Part shown: piece after piece, positions 38,119 through 47,177 of the stretch
How positions within the stretch are numbered: the first letter of the stretch is position 1
Layout: each line of letters starts with the position of its first letter
Assembly (NCBI GenBank): GCA_025464095.1
Contig: JAODMF010000021.1
Location: 62,001-126,000, forward strand
Reading direction: 5' to 3'
DNA: 64,000 nt
Source of the DNA: Glaciihabitans sp.
GTDB lineage: Bacteria; Actinomycetota; Actinomycetes; Actinomycetales; Microbacteriaceae
Made by a program: the position numbers and the translations under genes
Notes under the pieces: model-generated
What the model was told of the DNA's origin: nothing
What the model saw: only the letters and a program-made list of their open reading frames with translations
Database searches by the model: none

Positions 38119-39039
38119 TCAGCGGCCCCGATCGAGTGCGGTCCGCAATTTTCCGAAGAGAACCGCGCTCCTTCGCAGCAATTCCCTGTCGACGCGGATG
38201 ACGCGCCACCCCTCCTCCATCAGGTCGTCCAGGCGACGGATGTCCACCGCGAACTGCGCAGGATCCTCCGCGTGCTGCCGTCCGTCGTACTCGAGAATCA
38301 CGCGCTCCCTCGGCCAGGTCAGGTCGCCGTGGGCGATCACCGCGCCGAAGCCGTTGCTTATGGGGAAGTTCACGACCGGCTCGGAAAAACCGGCACGGAC
38401 CACGAGCAGCCGCAGCATCGTCTCCCGCGCCGAGTCAGTGCCGGCGCGCATCAGGCCGAGAGCGGTGCGCAGGCGCGGGGTACCGCGCGCGCCCTTTCGC
38501 GCGGCCACCGCATCCTGCATCTGTTCGATGGATGCCAGCGGCGACTTTCGCCGGATGATTCCGTCTCCCATGATCACCAGGCTGTCGACTCCCATGGCCG
38601 TTGCGAGGCTGCACCAGGTGTCGATGGGACTGGTGACGCGGAGCCCGTTCGCCAGGGTCTGGACCTCGAATTCCGCAAGCTCGTGGCCAACGGTCAGCCG
38701 CGAGCGGGGTGCCCGGTCCGGCGCCGCGACGTGGAGGCGACCCGGGCGATAGCCCTCGGGCATCCGGAGGCCCAGGAGTTCCGCAGCGGTTGTATGGCTG
38801 AAGAACTGGGTCGGCGGCATGGTCCGCGAGTAGGCGAGGGCGAGCTGCGCGGTGGTGAGTGCCGGGGTGGTGAGTGCCGTTGTGGGAAGTACCGCGGAAG
38901 CCGGGGTGCGCACCCCGCGGAAGGTGACTGCCAGGTCCCGCGCGCGAAGTCGGCGCGGGCTGACTCCCAACTCGCGCGCCTCTTTCACGCTGAAGGAGCG
39001 GACGGGGAGTGGGTCGGGGAGGGGTGACGGGGTTCGCAT
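38119..39039 (-). CDS. DUF559-domain protein (AbiEi-like N terminus, Vsr-like nuclease fold)
   Basis: A 306-residue protein. The N-terminal third resembles the winged-helix of AbiEi-type antitoxin-like proteins (SVKEARELGVSPRRLRARDL). The C-terminal third is a DUF559/Vsr-like endonuclease fold, with VILEYDGRQHAEDPAQFAVDIRRLDDLMEEGWRVIRV holding the acidic and histidine residues. Such solitary proteins are abundant in actinobacteria, and their role is unknown. The ATG at 39039 lacks a clear ribosome-binding site. Its first 30 codons and promoter are tandemly repeated upstream. Confidence 0.78.
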   Translation of the reverse strand: MRTPSPLPDPLPVRSFSVKEARELGVSPRRLRARDLAVTFRGVRTPASAVLPTTALTTPALTTAQLALAYSRTMPPTQFFSHTTAAELLGLRMPEGYRPGRLHVAAPDRAPRSRLTVGHELAEFEVQTLANGLRVTSPIDTWCSLATAMGVDSLVIMGDGIIRRKSPLASIEQMQDAVAARKGARGTPRLRTALGLMRAGTDSARETMLRLLVVRAGFSEPVVNFPISNGFGAVIAHGDLTWPRERVILEYDGRQHAEDPAQFAVDIRRLDDLMEEGWRVIRVDRELLRRSAVLFGKLRTALDRGR

Positions 39040-39614
39040 CCGAAGATCGTGCCGTGGCGAGTCATCCGGTGGGCCGCAGTGCGGCCGAGTGGTGGTGAGC
39101 CGACGCGTGTTGTCGGCTGGGGAGGGCGGGAGCGACAACTGGTGTCGGGTCACAAGGCGACGCGAGAGCGGCGCGGGCTGACGCGCAATTCGCGCCTATT
39201 TCACGCTAAACGAGCGGGCGGGGAGTGGGTCGGGGAGGGGTGACGGGGTTCGCATCCGAAGATCGTGCCGTGGCGAGTCATCCGGTGGGCCGCAGTGCAG
39301 CTGAGTGGTGGTGAGCCGACGCGTGTTGTCGGCTGGGGAGGGCGAGAGCGACAACTGGTGTCGGGTCAGGGCGGCGCGGGAGCTGCGCGGGCTGACGCCC
39401 AACTCGCGCGCCTCTTTCACGCTAAACGGGCGGGCGGGGAGTGGGTCGGGAAGGGGTGACGGGGTTCGCATCCGAAGATCGTGCCGTGGCGAGTCATCCG
39501 GTGGGTCCGTGTGCGGCCGAGTGGTGGTGAGCCGACGCTTGTTGCCGGTTGGGGAGGGCGAGAGCGACAACTGGTGTCGGGTGAGCGCGGCGCGGGAGCG
39601 CCGCGGCAGCCGCG
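38953..39614. repeat. 216-bp tandem repeat of gene start plus promoter, three copies
   Basis: Three copies carry the same block: about 80 bases encoding the start of the DUF559 protein, and about 135 bases of upstream DNA. The start-codon positions (39039, 39255, 39471) are exactly 216 apart. Copy 2 has lost 2 bases (near 39187) and ends in TAG after 19 codons. Copy 3 reads open into copy 2. The array fills the 579-base gap between the DUF559 start and the radA stop; there is no other gene in it. Confidence 0.9.
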
Positions 39615-39618
39615 CGGG

Positions 39619-40974
39619 CTAGAACCCGGGCACGTCCACGCGCTCGGCGGTCGAGTTCGCGAACGCCTGCCGCATCGCCTCCCGCAGGTGCAACGACTCC
39701 GAGTCGAGCACCTGGCTGAATCCCAGGCGGCGAGCCTCCGCCACCCGCTGCTTCGACGATGACGCATGCCGGATCTCCCCGGCCAGGCTGATCTCGCCGA
39801 TGGCGGCCAGAGTCACCGGGAACGCCTTGTCCCGGTAGGCGCTGGCTATCGCCAGGGCGATGGCGAGATCGGCCCCGGGCTCCGTGACCCGGATGCCTCC
39901 CACGGTCGAGACGTACACGTCGAATTCCGAGAGCTTCAGGTTCGCTCGCCGCTCGAGTACCGCCAGCAGCATTGCAACCCGCGAACCGTCCACCCCGTTC
40001 ACGACTCGCCGGGGCTGCGGAGCGCCGGACTTCACGATCAGCGCCTGCACTTCGACCGGCAGCGCGCGCTTGCCCTCCAGCGCGATGGTCACGCAGGTGC
40101 CGCTCACCGGCTGCCGCGCGCGGGAGAGGAACAACCCGCTGGGGTCCGCCACCTCCGCGATGCCGTCGCCGGTCATTTCGAAGCAGCCGACCTCGTCGGT
40201 GGGGCCGAACCGGTTCTTGAGAGCGCGAATAAACCGCAGAGACGTCTGGCGGTCGCCCTCGAACTGGCAGACGACATCCACGAGGTGCTCCAGCAGCCGC
40301 GGCCCGGCGATCGTGCCGTCTTTCGTGACGTGGCCGACGAGGAGAACGGGGAGGTTGCGGTCCTTGGAGACGCGGATGAGCGTCGACGCGACCTCGCGCA
40401 CCTGCGACGGCCCTCCCGCGAGCCCGTCGATGAGGGAGGACGACACCGTCTGCACGGAGTCAACGATCACCAGCTGCGGCTTGACCTCATCGATCTGCCC
40501 GAGGATCACGGCGAGATCCACCTCCGCGGCCAGGTACAGCAGGGGCTGGAGGGCGCCGGTTCGGGCCGCGCGCATCCGCACCTGGTTCACCGACTCCTCG
40601 GCCGAAACGTACAGCACGCGCATCCCGTTCGAGGCAGCGCGCGACGCGACCTCGAGCAGCAGTGTCGACTTGCCAACGCCCGGTTCCCCGGAGAGCAGGA
40701 TGGCGGCCCCCGCGACGATCCCGCCGCCGAGCACCCGGTCGAACTCCGCGATGCCGCTCGGCCAGTGGGTCACCTCGTCCGCTCCGATGTCGGTGATCGG
40801 CTTGGCCGCGCGGGCGGCGCTCACCCGGACCGGCACCACGGCGCGCGCGGAGACCGCGTTTTCCGCGTTGTCGATGACCGTGCCCCAGGACTGGCATTCG
40901 CCGCAGCGGCCGACCCACTTGACGCTCGTCCAGCCACACTCGGTACAGCGGTAGTTCGACGAGACTCGGGCCAT
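39619..40974 (-). CDS. radA: DNA repair protein RadA (Sms)
   Basis: A 451-residue RecA-like ATPase that drives branch migration in recombination. An N-terminal zinc finger (CTECGWTSVKWVGRCGEC) is followed by Walker A GEPGVGKS, the RadA motif KNRFG and a C-terminal Lon-protease-like domain. It lies 9 bases downstream of the SGNH hydrolase gene on the same strand. Its last codons abut the tandem-repeat array. Confidence 0.96.
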   Translation of the reverse strand: MARVSSNYRCTECGWTSVKWVGRCGECQSWGTVIDNAENAVSARAVVPVRVSAARAAKPITDIGADEVTHWPSGIAEFDRVLGGGIVAGAAILLSGEPGVGKSTLLLEVASRAASNGMRVLYVSAEESVNQVRMRAARTGALQPLLYLAAEVDLAVILGQIDEVKPQLVIVDSVQTVSSSLIDGLAGGPSQVREVASTLIRVSKDRNLPVLLVGHVTKDGTIAGPRLLEHLVDVVCQFEGDRQTSLRFIRALKNRFGPTDEVGCFEMTGDGIAEVADPSGLFLSRARQPVSGTCVTIALEGKRALPVEVQALIVKSGAPQPRRVVNGVDGSRVAMLLAVLERRANLKLSEFDVYVSTVGGIRVTEPGADLAIALAIASAYRDKAFPVTLAAIGEISLAGEIRHASSSKQRVAEARRLGFSQVLDSESLHLREAMRQAFANSTAERVDVPGF

Positions 40975-40983
40975 CCTGAAAGC

Positions 40984-41727
40984 CTAGGTGGAGCCCCCGT
41001 CACGACGGCGGAGCGCCGCATCCACCGGGGGAAAGAAGGCCCTTGCCCACGCCGTGTAGCCGCGGTCGTTGGGGTGGAACAGGTCGCCGGCGAACTGCGT
41101 CATCATGCCCCAGGCACCCTGGCGACGGCTCACCCGGTACAGGGGCACCACCGTCTCGAAGCCGCGTTCGGCCGCCAGCCGGTGCAGGATGCGGTTGGCG
41201 GCTCGCACCCGCGTTTCCCGTGGCGGGAGATAAAAAGAGGGCACGTCGGAGACGATCGCGGTGTCGGGCAGCTGGGCGTAGAGGCGCCGCAGGTCTTTTT
41301 CGAAGGCGGTCTCATCGAACGCCGCGATGTTGTTCGCGCCGATCATGACGGTGAGGATGTCCGGCTCCAGCGCCGCGATCTGCGGAAGCTGGGTGGTGTA
41401 CGCGCCGTAGATGGTCGCGCCGCTCACGCCGAGATTGACCACTCGAACGCTCTTGCCGGTCGTCTCGTGGACGTGCTTCGCAATCTCGCCGACATAGCTG
41501 CGGAACGGTGCACTCGCGCCGATCCCTTGGGCGGTCGAGTCGCCGATCGCCACGTAGAGCAGCTCGCCGGGCCGCTCCCCGTACTCCTGCCACCACGCCG
41601 CGTTCTGGGGAAAGGATCCGATCAGCCGCGGCCCATAGGTCCGCTGGCGCAGCAGCAGGTAGCGCGCCCATAAGAAGACGCCCGCCGCCACGGTGACGGC
41701 TGCGACTATACGAACGAGGATGAGCAT
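40984..41727 (-). CDS. SGNH/GDSL-family hydrolase, membrane-anchored
   Basis: A 247-residue protein with an N-terminal helix (about 3-22). The GDSL-type blocks follow: AIGDSTAQGIG (nucleophile serine), NLGVSGATI, IGANN, and FHPNDRGY (Asp-His). These esterases or lipases act on lipids or acylated glycans. It is probably co-transcribed with radA. Confidence 0.88.
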   Translation of the reverse strand: MLILVRIVAAVTVAAGVFLWARYLLLRQRTYGPRLIGSFPQNAAWWQEYGERPGELLYVAIGDSTAQGIGASAPFRSYVGEIAKHVHETTGKSVRVVNLGVSGATIYGAYTTQLPQIAALEPDILTVMIGANNIAAFDETAFEKDLRRLYAQLPDTAIVSDVPSFYLPPRETRVRAANRILHRLAAERGFETVVPLYRVSRRQGAWGMMTQFAGDLFHPNDRGYTAWARAFFPPVDAALRRRDGGST

Positions 41728-41799
41728 ATATTCAGATTATCGATGGGCCGCGGGTGTGGCCGGTTCCTGAGCGTCGGTCCGCTGGTACAGGATGAGGTA

Positions 41800-42675
41800 A
41801 TGAAGCAGTCGACGTTCACCCTCCCGTCCAGCCGCCGCGTCGGTGTCACGGAGTATGGCAACCGGGATGCGAAGCACACGATCGTGTTCGCGCATCCGGC
41901 CCCCGGCTCATCCTTCTTCGATCCCGCCCCAAAGGCAACGGCCCCGCGCGACCTCCGCGTCATCGCGCTCGACCGGCCGGGCTACGGGCCGTCCGAGTTG
42001 CTCAACGGCGGTGCCGCGACGGTGGCGAGGGCCGCCGAGGACATCGCCGACTACCTTGTCGCGCAGAACATCGAGAAGGTCGGGATCGCCGGCTGGTCCG
42101 CGGGCGGCCGCATCGCGCTTGCTTTCGCGGCCGCGCATCCGGAGCTCGTCGACCGCGTCGCCGTCATCGCGACGCCTGCACCCGACGACGAGGTGCCGTG
42201 GGTCGGCGACGTGAATCGCGCGATGCTCCAGCCGCTGAAGCGGCTCTCCGCAGAGGAAGCGACCGCCGCGCTCACCGCGACCTTCGACGGCGTTTTCACC
42301 GACCACCCGAACCCGGAAGACAGCATTGCGACGCTCGCGACACCCGAGGTGGACGCCGAGTCGCTCAAAGCCGCGCGCAAGCGCCTGCTCGCGATGCTGG
42401 AGCGCGCCTTCGAGCAGGGCAACGCCGGGATGGCTGCGGACATCGTGAGCTACACCCTGCTGGACCTCGGTTTCGATCTCGCCGACGTGAAAGCGAAGAC
42501 GTTGCTGATCTATGGAGCGCAGGATGCGCTGATCGGCCAGGCCCACGCATCCTGGTACAAGGATCACCTCTCGGATGCCCGCATCGAGATGAACCCGCAG
42601 GCCGGCCACCTCGCGATTGTGCCCGCCTGGGAGCGCGTCCTGTCGCATCTCGCGCCCGGGTCGAAGGCGCGCTAG
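41800..42675 (+). CDS. Alpha/beta hydrolase
   Basis: A 291-residue alpha/beta-hydrolase. It has the oxyanion segment FAHPAPGSS (HP variant of HG), the nucleophile elbow GWSAGG, the acid in YGAQDALI and the histidine in QAGHLAI. The substrate is unknown. The ATG at 41800 behind GATGAGG is preferred over an upstream in-frame ATG at 41743. It is the last gene before the tRNA-Ser insertion site. Confidence 0.88.
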   Translation: MKQSTFTLPSSRRVGVTEYGNRDAKHTIVFAHPAPGSSFFDPAPKATAPRDLRVIALDRPGYGPSELLNGGAATVARAAEDIADYLVAQNIEKVGIAGWSAGGRIALAFAAAHPELVDRVAVIATPAPDDEVPWVGDVNRAMLQPLKRLSAEEATAALTATFDGVFTDHPNPEDSIATLATPEVDAESLKAARKRLLAMLERAFEQGNAGMAADIVSYTLLDLGFDLADVKAKTLLIYGAQDALIGQAHASWYKDHLSDARIEMNPQAGHLAIVPAWERVLSHLAPGSKAR

Positions 42676-42696
42676 TCGTGTACTAAACTCATCCCC

Positions 42697-42784
42697 GGAA
42701 CCGTGTCCGAGCGGCCGAAGGTGCAACTCTCGAAAAGTTGTGTGGGTGTTGAGCCCACCGTGGGTTCAAATCCCACCGGTTCCG
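42697..42784 (+). tRNA. tRNA-Ser (CGA)
   Basis: An 88-nt class-II tRNA with acceptor GGAACCG paired to CGGTTCC, anticodon loop CTCGAAA (CGA) on stem CAACT/AGTTG, and a long variable arm. CCA is not encoded. Its last 12 bases, CCACCGGTTCCG, recur at 53538-53549, marking it as the attachment site of the adjoining island. Confidence 0.95.
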
Positions 42785-42875
42785 CTCTTTTCTCCCGCTT
42801 CTGTGCCCGTTTGGGACAACCGTTCCCGGGCGCGCGGGAACATTCGTCTCCGCAGGGCCCACACGCGGGGCGTCA
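42773..42875. repeat. Left flanking direct repeat (attL-like), family D copy 1
   Basis: A 103-base segment that begins in the 3' end of tRNA-Ser and matches 53538-53640 at 98 of 103 positions without gaps; the first 48 bases are identical. Inside is a palindrome-rich core (TGTGCCCGTTTGGGACAAC, then CCCGGGCGCGCGGG) that is also present at 60483-60564. Confidence 0.9.
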
Positions 42876-42895
42876 GGCATAGGCAACAGAATGGC

Positions 42896-42931
42896 AAAAG
42901 TGTCCTGCTGCGCAGGCAGCAGGACACTTTT
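42896..42931 (-). terminator. Hairpin terminator after btpA/sgcQ-like gene
   Basis: A perfect 16-bp stem (AAAAGTGTCCTGCTGC at 42896-42911 with its complement at 42916-42931) has a 4-base loop and A/T ends that give a U-tract on either strand. It lies 16 bases after the BtpA-family gene stop (minus strand) and isolates island transcription from the tRNA. Confidence 0.88.
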
Positions 42932-42947
42932 CGAACGCCGATTGAGG

Positions 42948-43775
42948 TTAGACGCTCGCGCCCAGGGTGGAACGGAACTCGCGGACGGCCGACATCAGCT
43001 CCTCGACTCGCGGCTGCACCGCTCGGTTTGCGAACTGGCCGTCCTTCTTGAAGTACGTCCCAACAACAGCTCCGTCAGCTATGGAGAGCTGCTCGCTGAC
43101 GTTGTGTGCCCGTACGCCCGTGTTGACGAACACGGGAACGGTTCCCGCTGCGTCCTTAACGATCTTCAGAGACTGTGTGTCCGTAGGTGCCCCAGCCGTG
43201 AGTCCGGACACGCAGATTGCGTCGGGCAGCGTCGCGAAGACGGTGGTTTCGGCGATGGACTTCAAGTCGCGGCCGCCCAGGTACTGCGCAGACTCCGGAA
43301 CGATGTTGAAGAACAGCTTGACTTCGGCTGCGCCGACGCGTGCCCTGTGGCGGGCTACCTCGCCGACGTTGGTGTTCCAGAGCCCGAAGTCGCTGGCGTA
43401 GACGCCTGTAAAGATCTCGCGCACGAACTGGGCGCCGGTCGCGACGGCAAGATCGATTGAGGCGGTTCCGTCCCAGAGCACGTTCACGCCGTAGGGCACT
43501 GAGAACTCGGGAAGGAGTTCGCCGATGATGCGCGCCATCGAGATCGCGGTGATGGGCTCTGTCTTGGTGAGGTAGGGCAGGCTGAACTCATTCGACACCA
43601 TAACCGCGTCGACGCCACCTGCCTGGAGGGCTTCGAGCTCGCCCTTGGCGCGGTCGACAACCGCCGAAATTCCCGCCTTCGAGTCATAGCCGGGGTCACC
43701 CGGAAGAGCCGCCAGGTGAAGCATCGCGATAATGGGCTTCGGTGCGTCGAAAACCTCACTGAGCCAGTTAGTCAT
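42948..43775 (-). CDS. BtpA/SgcQ-family TIM-barrel protein
   Basis: A 275-residue protein of the BtpA family: PIIAMLHLAALPGDPGYD, AVMVSNEFSLPY, GVNVLWDGTASIDLAVATGAQFVRE and PVFVNTGVRAHNV with later VGTYFKKDG. The E. coli homologue SgcQ sits in the sgc sugar cluster; the enzymatic activity of this family is not established, so I do not assign one. It follows the DeoR gene by 57 bases on the same strand, and a strong terminator ends the unit. Confidence 0.9.
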   Translation of the reverse strand: MTNWLSEVFDAPKPIIAMLHLAALPGDPGYDSKAGISAVVDRAKGELEALQAGGVDAVMVSNEFSLPYLTKTEPITAISMARIIGELLPEFSVPYGVNVLWDGTASIDLAVATGAQFVREIFTGVYASDFGLWNTNVGEVARHRARVGAAEVKLFFNIVPESAQYLGGRDLKSIAETTVFATLPDAICVSGLTAGAPTDTQSLKIVKDAAGTVPVFVNTGVRAHNVSEQLSIADGAVVGTYFKKDGQFANRAVQPRVEELMSAVREFRSTLGASV

Positions 43776-43832
43776 TGAATGAATTGCCTTTCGCTTGTGT
43801 GTTGAGCTGTTTGAGATCGAGGAAGCAGTTGG

Positions 43833-44612
43833 TCACGACTGCGTCGACGTGGCGAAAATTACATCGACGCCCAAAGACGCGGCAGCGATGAGTGTCGGGT
43901 CCTGCGGAGTGCCATCGGTCACTATGGCCGATGCGGCGCTGAGGGGGGCCACGTTCATGAAGTGGGTCTGTCCGAGCTTGCTTTGGTCCGCTGCAACGAT
44001 GAGACGATCAGCCGCTCGGATGGAAGCCATCTTCACGTACCCCTCTTCGCGGTGGTAGTCCGTGAAGCCACGGACCGGATCTACCCCGGAAATCCCCATG
44101 ATGAAGGTCTCCAAGTTGTAGCGGGAAACCGAGTCGACGGCGTCAGGCCCGATAAGGCTGAGCTCGCCCGGTCGAATATTGCCGCCGGTGAGGATGATGG
44201 AAGTGTTGGGCTCCTCGGCCAGTTCGATCGCGACCAAGGTACTCGGTGTGAGAATTGTCAGCCCCAGGTCTTTTCCGCGAATGGCTCGAGCCACCGCGAG
44301 CACGGTGCTTCCGCTGTCCAGGATCACTGACTCACCAGGGGAGAGCATGGTCACGATCGATTCCGCAATCAGCCTCTTGTGCTCGCTGGCCGACTCCGAG
44401 CGAACTGCGAATGGCGGTTCCTGGGCCTTGCCCACCGCGATAGCACCGCCGATGACTTTTCGCACGACGCCCTCGGACTCAAGGACCTCGATATCGCGGC
44501 GGATCGTCATCTCCGACACGCCGAACTCGGCGGCGAGCTCCCTGAAGAGCACCTCGCCGGACTTTGCAACCCGTTGGCGGATGGTTTCTTTGCGTGCTGC
44601 GACGGTGGTCAT
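43833..44612 (-). CDS. DeoR-family transcriptional regulator (SgcR-like)
   Basis: A 259-residue DeoR repressor. The N-terminal helix-turn-helix is in LFRELAAEFGVSEMTIRRDIEVLE, the inducer-binding DeoRC domain follows, with DSGSTVLAVARAI and LIVAADQSKLG. Members usually sense a sugar phosphate. It is transcribed with the SgcQ-like gene and divergently from the ABC operon; repeated TGTGAAAC words between them are candidate operators. Confidence 0.93.
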   Translation of the reverse strand: MTTVAARKETIRQRVAKSGEVLFRELAAEFGVSEMTIRRDIEVLESEGVVRKVIGGAIAVGKAQEPPFAVRSESASEHKRLIAESIVTMLSPGESVILDSGSTVLAVARAIRGKDLGLTILTPSTLVAIELAEEPNTSIILTGGNIRPGELSLIGPDAVDSVSRYNLETFIMGISGVDPVRGFTDYHREEGYVKMASIRAADRLIVAADQSKLGQTHFMNVAPLSAASAIVTDGTPQDPTLIAAASLGVDVIFATSTQS

Positions 44613-44629
44613 CCTTCTCCCTACGTTGC

Positions 44630-44644
44630 TGTGATTGTTTCACA
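44630..44644. promoter_or_regulatory. Candidate DeoR operator, regulator side
   Basis: TGTGATTGTTTCACA is an imperfect palindrome 18 bases upstream of the deoR start. Read on the minus strand it gives TGTGAAACAATCACA, sharing TGTGAAAC with the second site at 44815. It is well placed for autoregulation. Confidence 0.55.
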
Positions 44645-44814
44645 ATGTCCTCGACTGCACAATCTGATCACGTGGGTGATACGAAGCTCCATCTGCACGC
44701 GGCTGCTAGTTGAAATCGTTGGTACCACTGACATCCGGGCCAAGGGGCGGCCGATAAAGGCACTGGAAGAGCGGGAGAAAATGCTATTGCGTAACATCCC
44801 GGAAACCTCTACGG

Positions 44815-44844
44815 TGTGAAACTGTAACAACGCATCGTTACAGT
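44815..44844. promoter_or_regulatory. Candidate DeoR operator, ABC-operon side
   Basis: TGTGAAACTGTAAC at 44815-44828 overlaps a perfect inverted repeat, ACTGTAAC (44821-44828) and GTTACAGT (44837-44844), with 8 bases between. It lies 107 bases before the permease start. The rest of the 338-base gap 44613-44950 contains no gene. Confidence 0.55.
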
Positions 44845-44950
44845 GCTCGAAGTTGCGTTCAGCGACCGCATCGTTCCGAAGCGGCTGAATGGCTCGGGCA
44901 CATCACGGTGATCGAGCATCGACGATCACATGAAGGAAGGGAACTGACTC

Positions 44951-45976
44951 GTGACGGTAACCAGCCCAGCCAAGTCGAAAATGACAGGCTTGCGCGCACC
45001 CTCTGAGGTCGGAATCTTCACAGTTCTGATACTTGTCGTGGTGATTTTGTGCATCATGTCTCCCAGCTTCCGGACCTTCAGCAACGCACTCAGCCTGTTG
45101 CTCAATGGAGCAGTGATCGCGTTCCTCACTCTGGGCCAGATGCTGGTTCTGCTCACGGGCGGCATCGATCTCTCCGCCGGGGCCACCGTGGCCTTGACCG
45201 GTGTGGCCGCCGCCATGGCCATGGCCTACGGCGCTCCCTGGTGGGTCGGGGTCATCGTGGCGCTCGCATTGGGCCTATTGGTCGGCGCTGTCAACGGGTT
45301 CATCATCCACTACGGGCGGGTTCCCGCCTTCATTGCGACCTTCGCGATGATGGGCGTGGCATCGGCCATTCCTATGGTGTTGACGAATGCTGCGTCTCTC
45401 ACAGTCGTCGATGGCGCATTCTCTGTCATCGGTCAAGGCAAGATCCTGAGTGTTCCAGTTCCGGTTGTGTTGCTCGGCGTGGCAGCCTGCATCGTTGCAG
45501 TGGCCCTCGCGCGCACCAAGTTCGGCGTGCACGTGTACGCGATGGGCGGGAGCGCTCCAGCTGCCCGGCTTGCGGGAATCAACATCGGTCGAAACATCGT
45601 CACCGTGTATGCACTGTCGGGGTTCTTCGCTGCCATCGGTGGACTCATCCTGACTTCACGCCTGATGGTCGGGTACCCGAGTGCGGGACTCGGGAACGAA
45701 CTGTTCTACTCCATCGCTGGCGCAGTCGTCGGAGGTGTGAGCCTCTTCGGCGGTGTCGGCACCGTCGGCGGAGCGATGATCGGTGCCGTTCTCATCGCAA
45801 CCGTCACCAACGGTCTCAACGTCCTCAACGTCAACAGCTATTGGCAGTCATTCGTGATCGGGATCATCATCCTTGCCGGTGTCTTCTACGACACCAACCG
45901 GGCCCGTCTTCGTGGCATTCCCCTCGCCAAGCGGCTCTACGCGCTCACCCGTCGCGGCTCAAGTTCCGACGCATAG
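44951..45976 (+). CDS. ABC sugar importer permease (RbsC family)
   Basis: A 341-residue integral membrane protein of the carbohydrate-uptake-2 family with about ten helices. Family motifs are LTGGIDLSAGA and GAVVGGVSLFGGVGTVGGAMIGA. It starts with GTG behind GAAGGGAA. It is the first gene of the plus-strand island operon, preceding the binding protein and ATPase, so the importer is complete (one permease forming a homodimer). Confidence 0.94.
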   Translation: MTVTSPAKSKMTGLRAPSEVGIFTVLILVVVILCIMSPSFRTFSNALSLLLNGAVIAFLTLGQMLVLLTGGIDLSAGATVALTGVAAAMAMAYGAPWWVGVIVALALGLLVGAVNGFIIHYGRVPAFIATFAMMGVASAIPMVLTNAASLTVVDGAFSVIGQGKILSVPVPVVLLGVAACIVAVALARTKFGVHVYAMGGSAPAARLAGINIGRNIVTVYALSGFFAAIGGLILTSRLMVGYPSAGLGNELFYSIAGAVVGGVSLFGGVGTVGGAMIGAVLIATVTNGLNVLNVNSYWQSFVIGIIILAGVFYDTNRARLRGIPLAKRLYALTRRGSSSDA

Positions 45977-46051
45977 GCCCCCTGACTCCTCGAAGCCGAA
46001 TCGCGCTTCGCAGGATGCACCACCCAAACACAGTAGGAAGGAACAAGCGTC

Positions 46052-47074
46052 ATGAAGAAGAAGACTGCCCTTGTGGCCTCGATGGTCACAGCGGTCACCC
46101 TCGCGTTGCTGCTGGCGGGCTGTACCCCGCCAGCAACCTCCACTTCCGGAGCCGGCATCGTAGGCGCCACTGCAACCGGTACCGTCAAGGCCACCAAACT
46201 CCCCCAATCGTGCAAATCGGCCAAGCCCGTCATCGGGGTCGCGTTGCCGGATACCACCAACCCCTACTACGTCGCGATGCGCCAAGGCTTCCTCGACGCC
46301 GGCGCGAAGGATGGTTTTAATGCGGTTGTCGCGGTGGCGAACGACGATGACGCCACTCAGCTCGCCCAGGTGCAATCCTTCATCCAGCAGAAGGTCTGCG
46401 CTGTCGCGCTGAACCCGGTCAACTCGGGTCCGGGTGCAGCATCCGTGAAGGCCCTGAACGATGCGGGCATCCCTGCATTCACCGTGAATCTGCTGGTCAG
46501 CGGGTCCGACCTGAAGACTCAGGGCGCGCACATCACCCAGTTCGTCGGAGCTGACCAGGTGCAAGGTGGCCGGGCCCAGGGCGAGCAGGCGGTCAAGGAC
46601 TTCGCCGGCACACCGATCGTCACCGGAATCGTCGGATTCCCGAACTCCGTGACCGCGAACCAACGAGACGATGCCTTCACAAAGGCGCTCGGCAGCAAGG
46701 GCACTATCAAGACGAAGGTCGATGGAAAAGCTGACCCGAACGTCTCCCTTCAGGTGACCACGGACATGCTGCAGGGCAACCCCGACATCAACGTGGTGTT
46801 CGGTGACACCGGACCCGCGGTACTCGGCGCAATTCAGGCAGTCAACCAGCTCGGACTCGCTAAGAAGGTCTCCGTGTACGGCTTCTGTGCCGCGAACACC
46901 GCCTTGAAGGGCGCGTACAAGTCCTGCGTCGCGCAGGAGCCGGCCGTCTACGCCGCCACCGTGGTGAAGAGCATTCGGAGCTACGTCGACGGCAAGTCCA
47001 TCGAAGCCACTATCCTCGTGCCCGTCATCTCATTCGTGACCGGCGGAAAGCCCGACGCAACCCAGCTCGGCTAA
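46052..47074 (+). CDS. Sugar-binding lipoprotein of ABC importer
   Basis: A 340-residue periplasmic-binding-protein-4 family lipoprotein. The lipobox is LLAGC (cysteine near 24), after which KPVIGVALPDTTNPYYVAMRQGFLDAG opens the first domain. It would capture the sugar at the cell surface for the adjoining permease. Three cysteines late in the protein (FCAANT, KSCVAQ) may form a disulfide. A good GTAGGAAGGAA site precedes the ATG. Confidence 0.92.
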   Translation: MKKKTALVASMVTAVTLALLLAGCTPPATSTSGAGIVGATATGTVKATKLPQSCKSAKPVIGVALPDTTNPYYVAMRQGFLDAGAKDGFNAVVAVANDDDATQLAQVQSFIQQKVCAVALNPVNSGPGAASVKALNDAGIPAFTVNLLVSGSDLKTQGAHITQFVGADQVQGGRAQGEQAVKDFAGTPIVTGIVGFPNSVTANQRDDAFTKALGSKGTIKTKVDGKADPNVSLQVTTDMLQGNPDINVVFGDTGPAVLGAIQAVNQLGLAKKVSVYGFCAANTALKGAYKSCVAQEPAVYAATVVKSIRSYVDGKSIEATILVPVISFVTGGKPDATQLG

Positions 47075-47177
47075 CGAACACACCTCCAAGAGACAGGCAC
47101 AGGACATGCCAGATTTCATCACTCCGAGCCCTTCCACGCCACCAGCGTCGGGTCCCGGAACACAAGAAGGATCTGGC

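Noticed and set aside
39196-39471. A 92-codon gene in repeat copies 2 and 3
   Set aside because: It consists of duplicated start codons and spacer of the DUF559 gene read across the copy boundary, with a stop in the decayed copy.
37929-39614. CRISPR-like repeated DNA
   Set aside because: Both arrays are uninterrupted tandem repeats (54 and 216 bp) with no variable spacers and no cas genes nearby.
42617-43051. An open frame that runs across tRNA-Ser and the left repeat
   Set aside because: It covers a tRNA, a terminator hairpin and the antisense end of the BtpA-family gene, so it cannot be a real gene.
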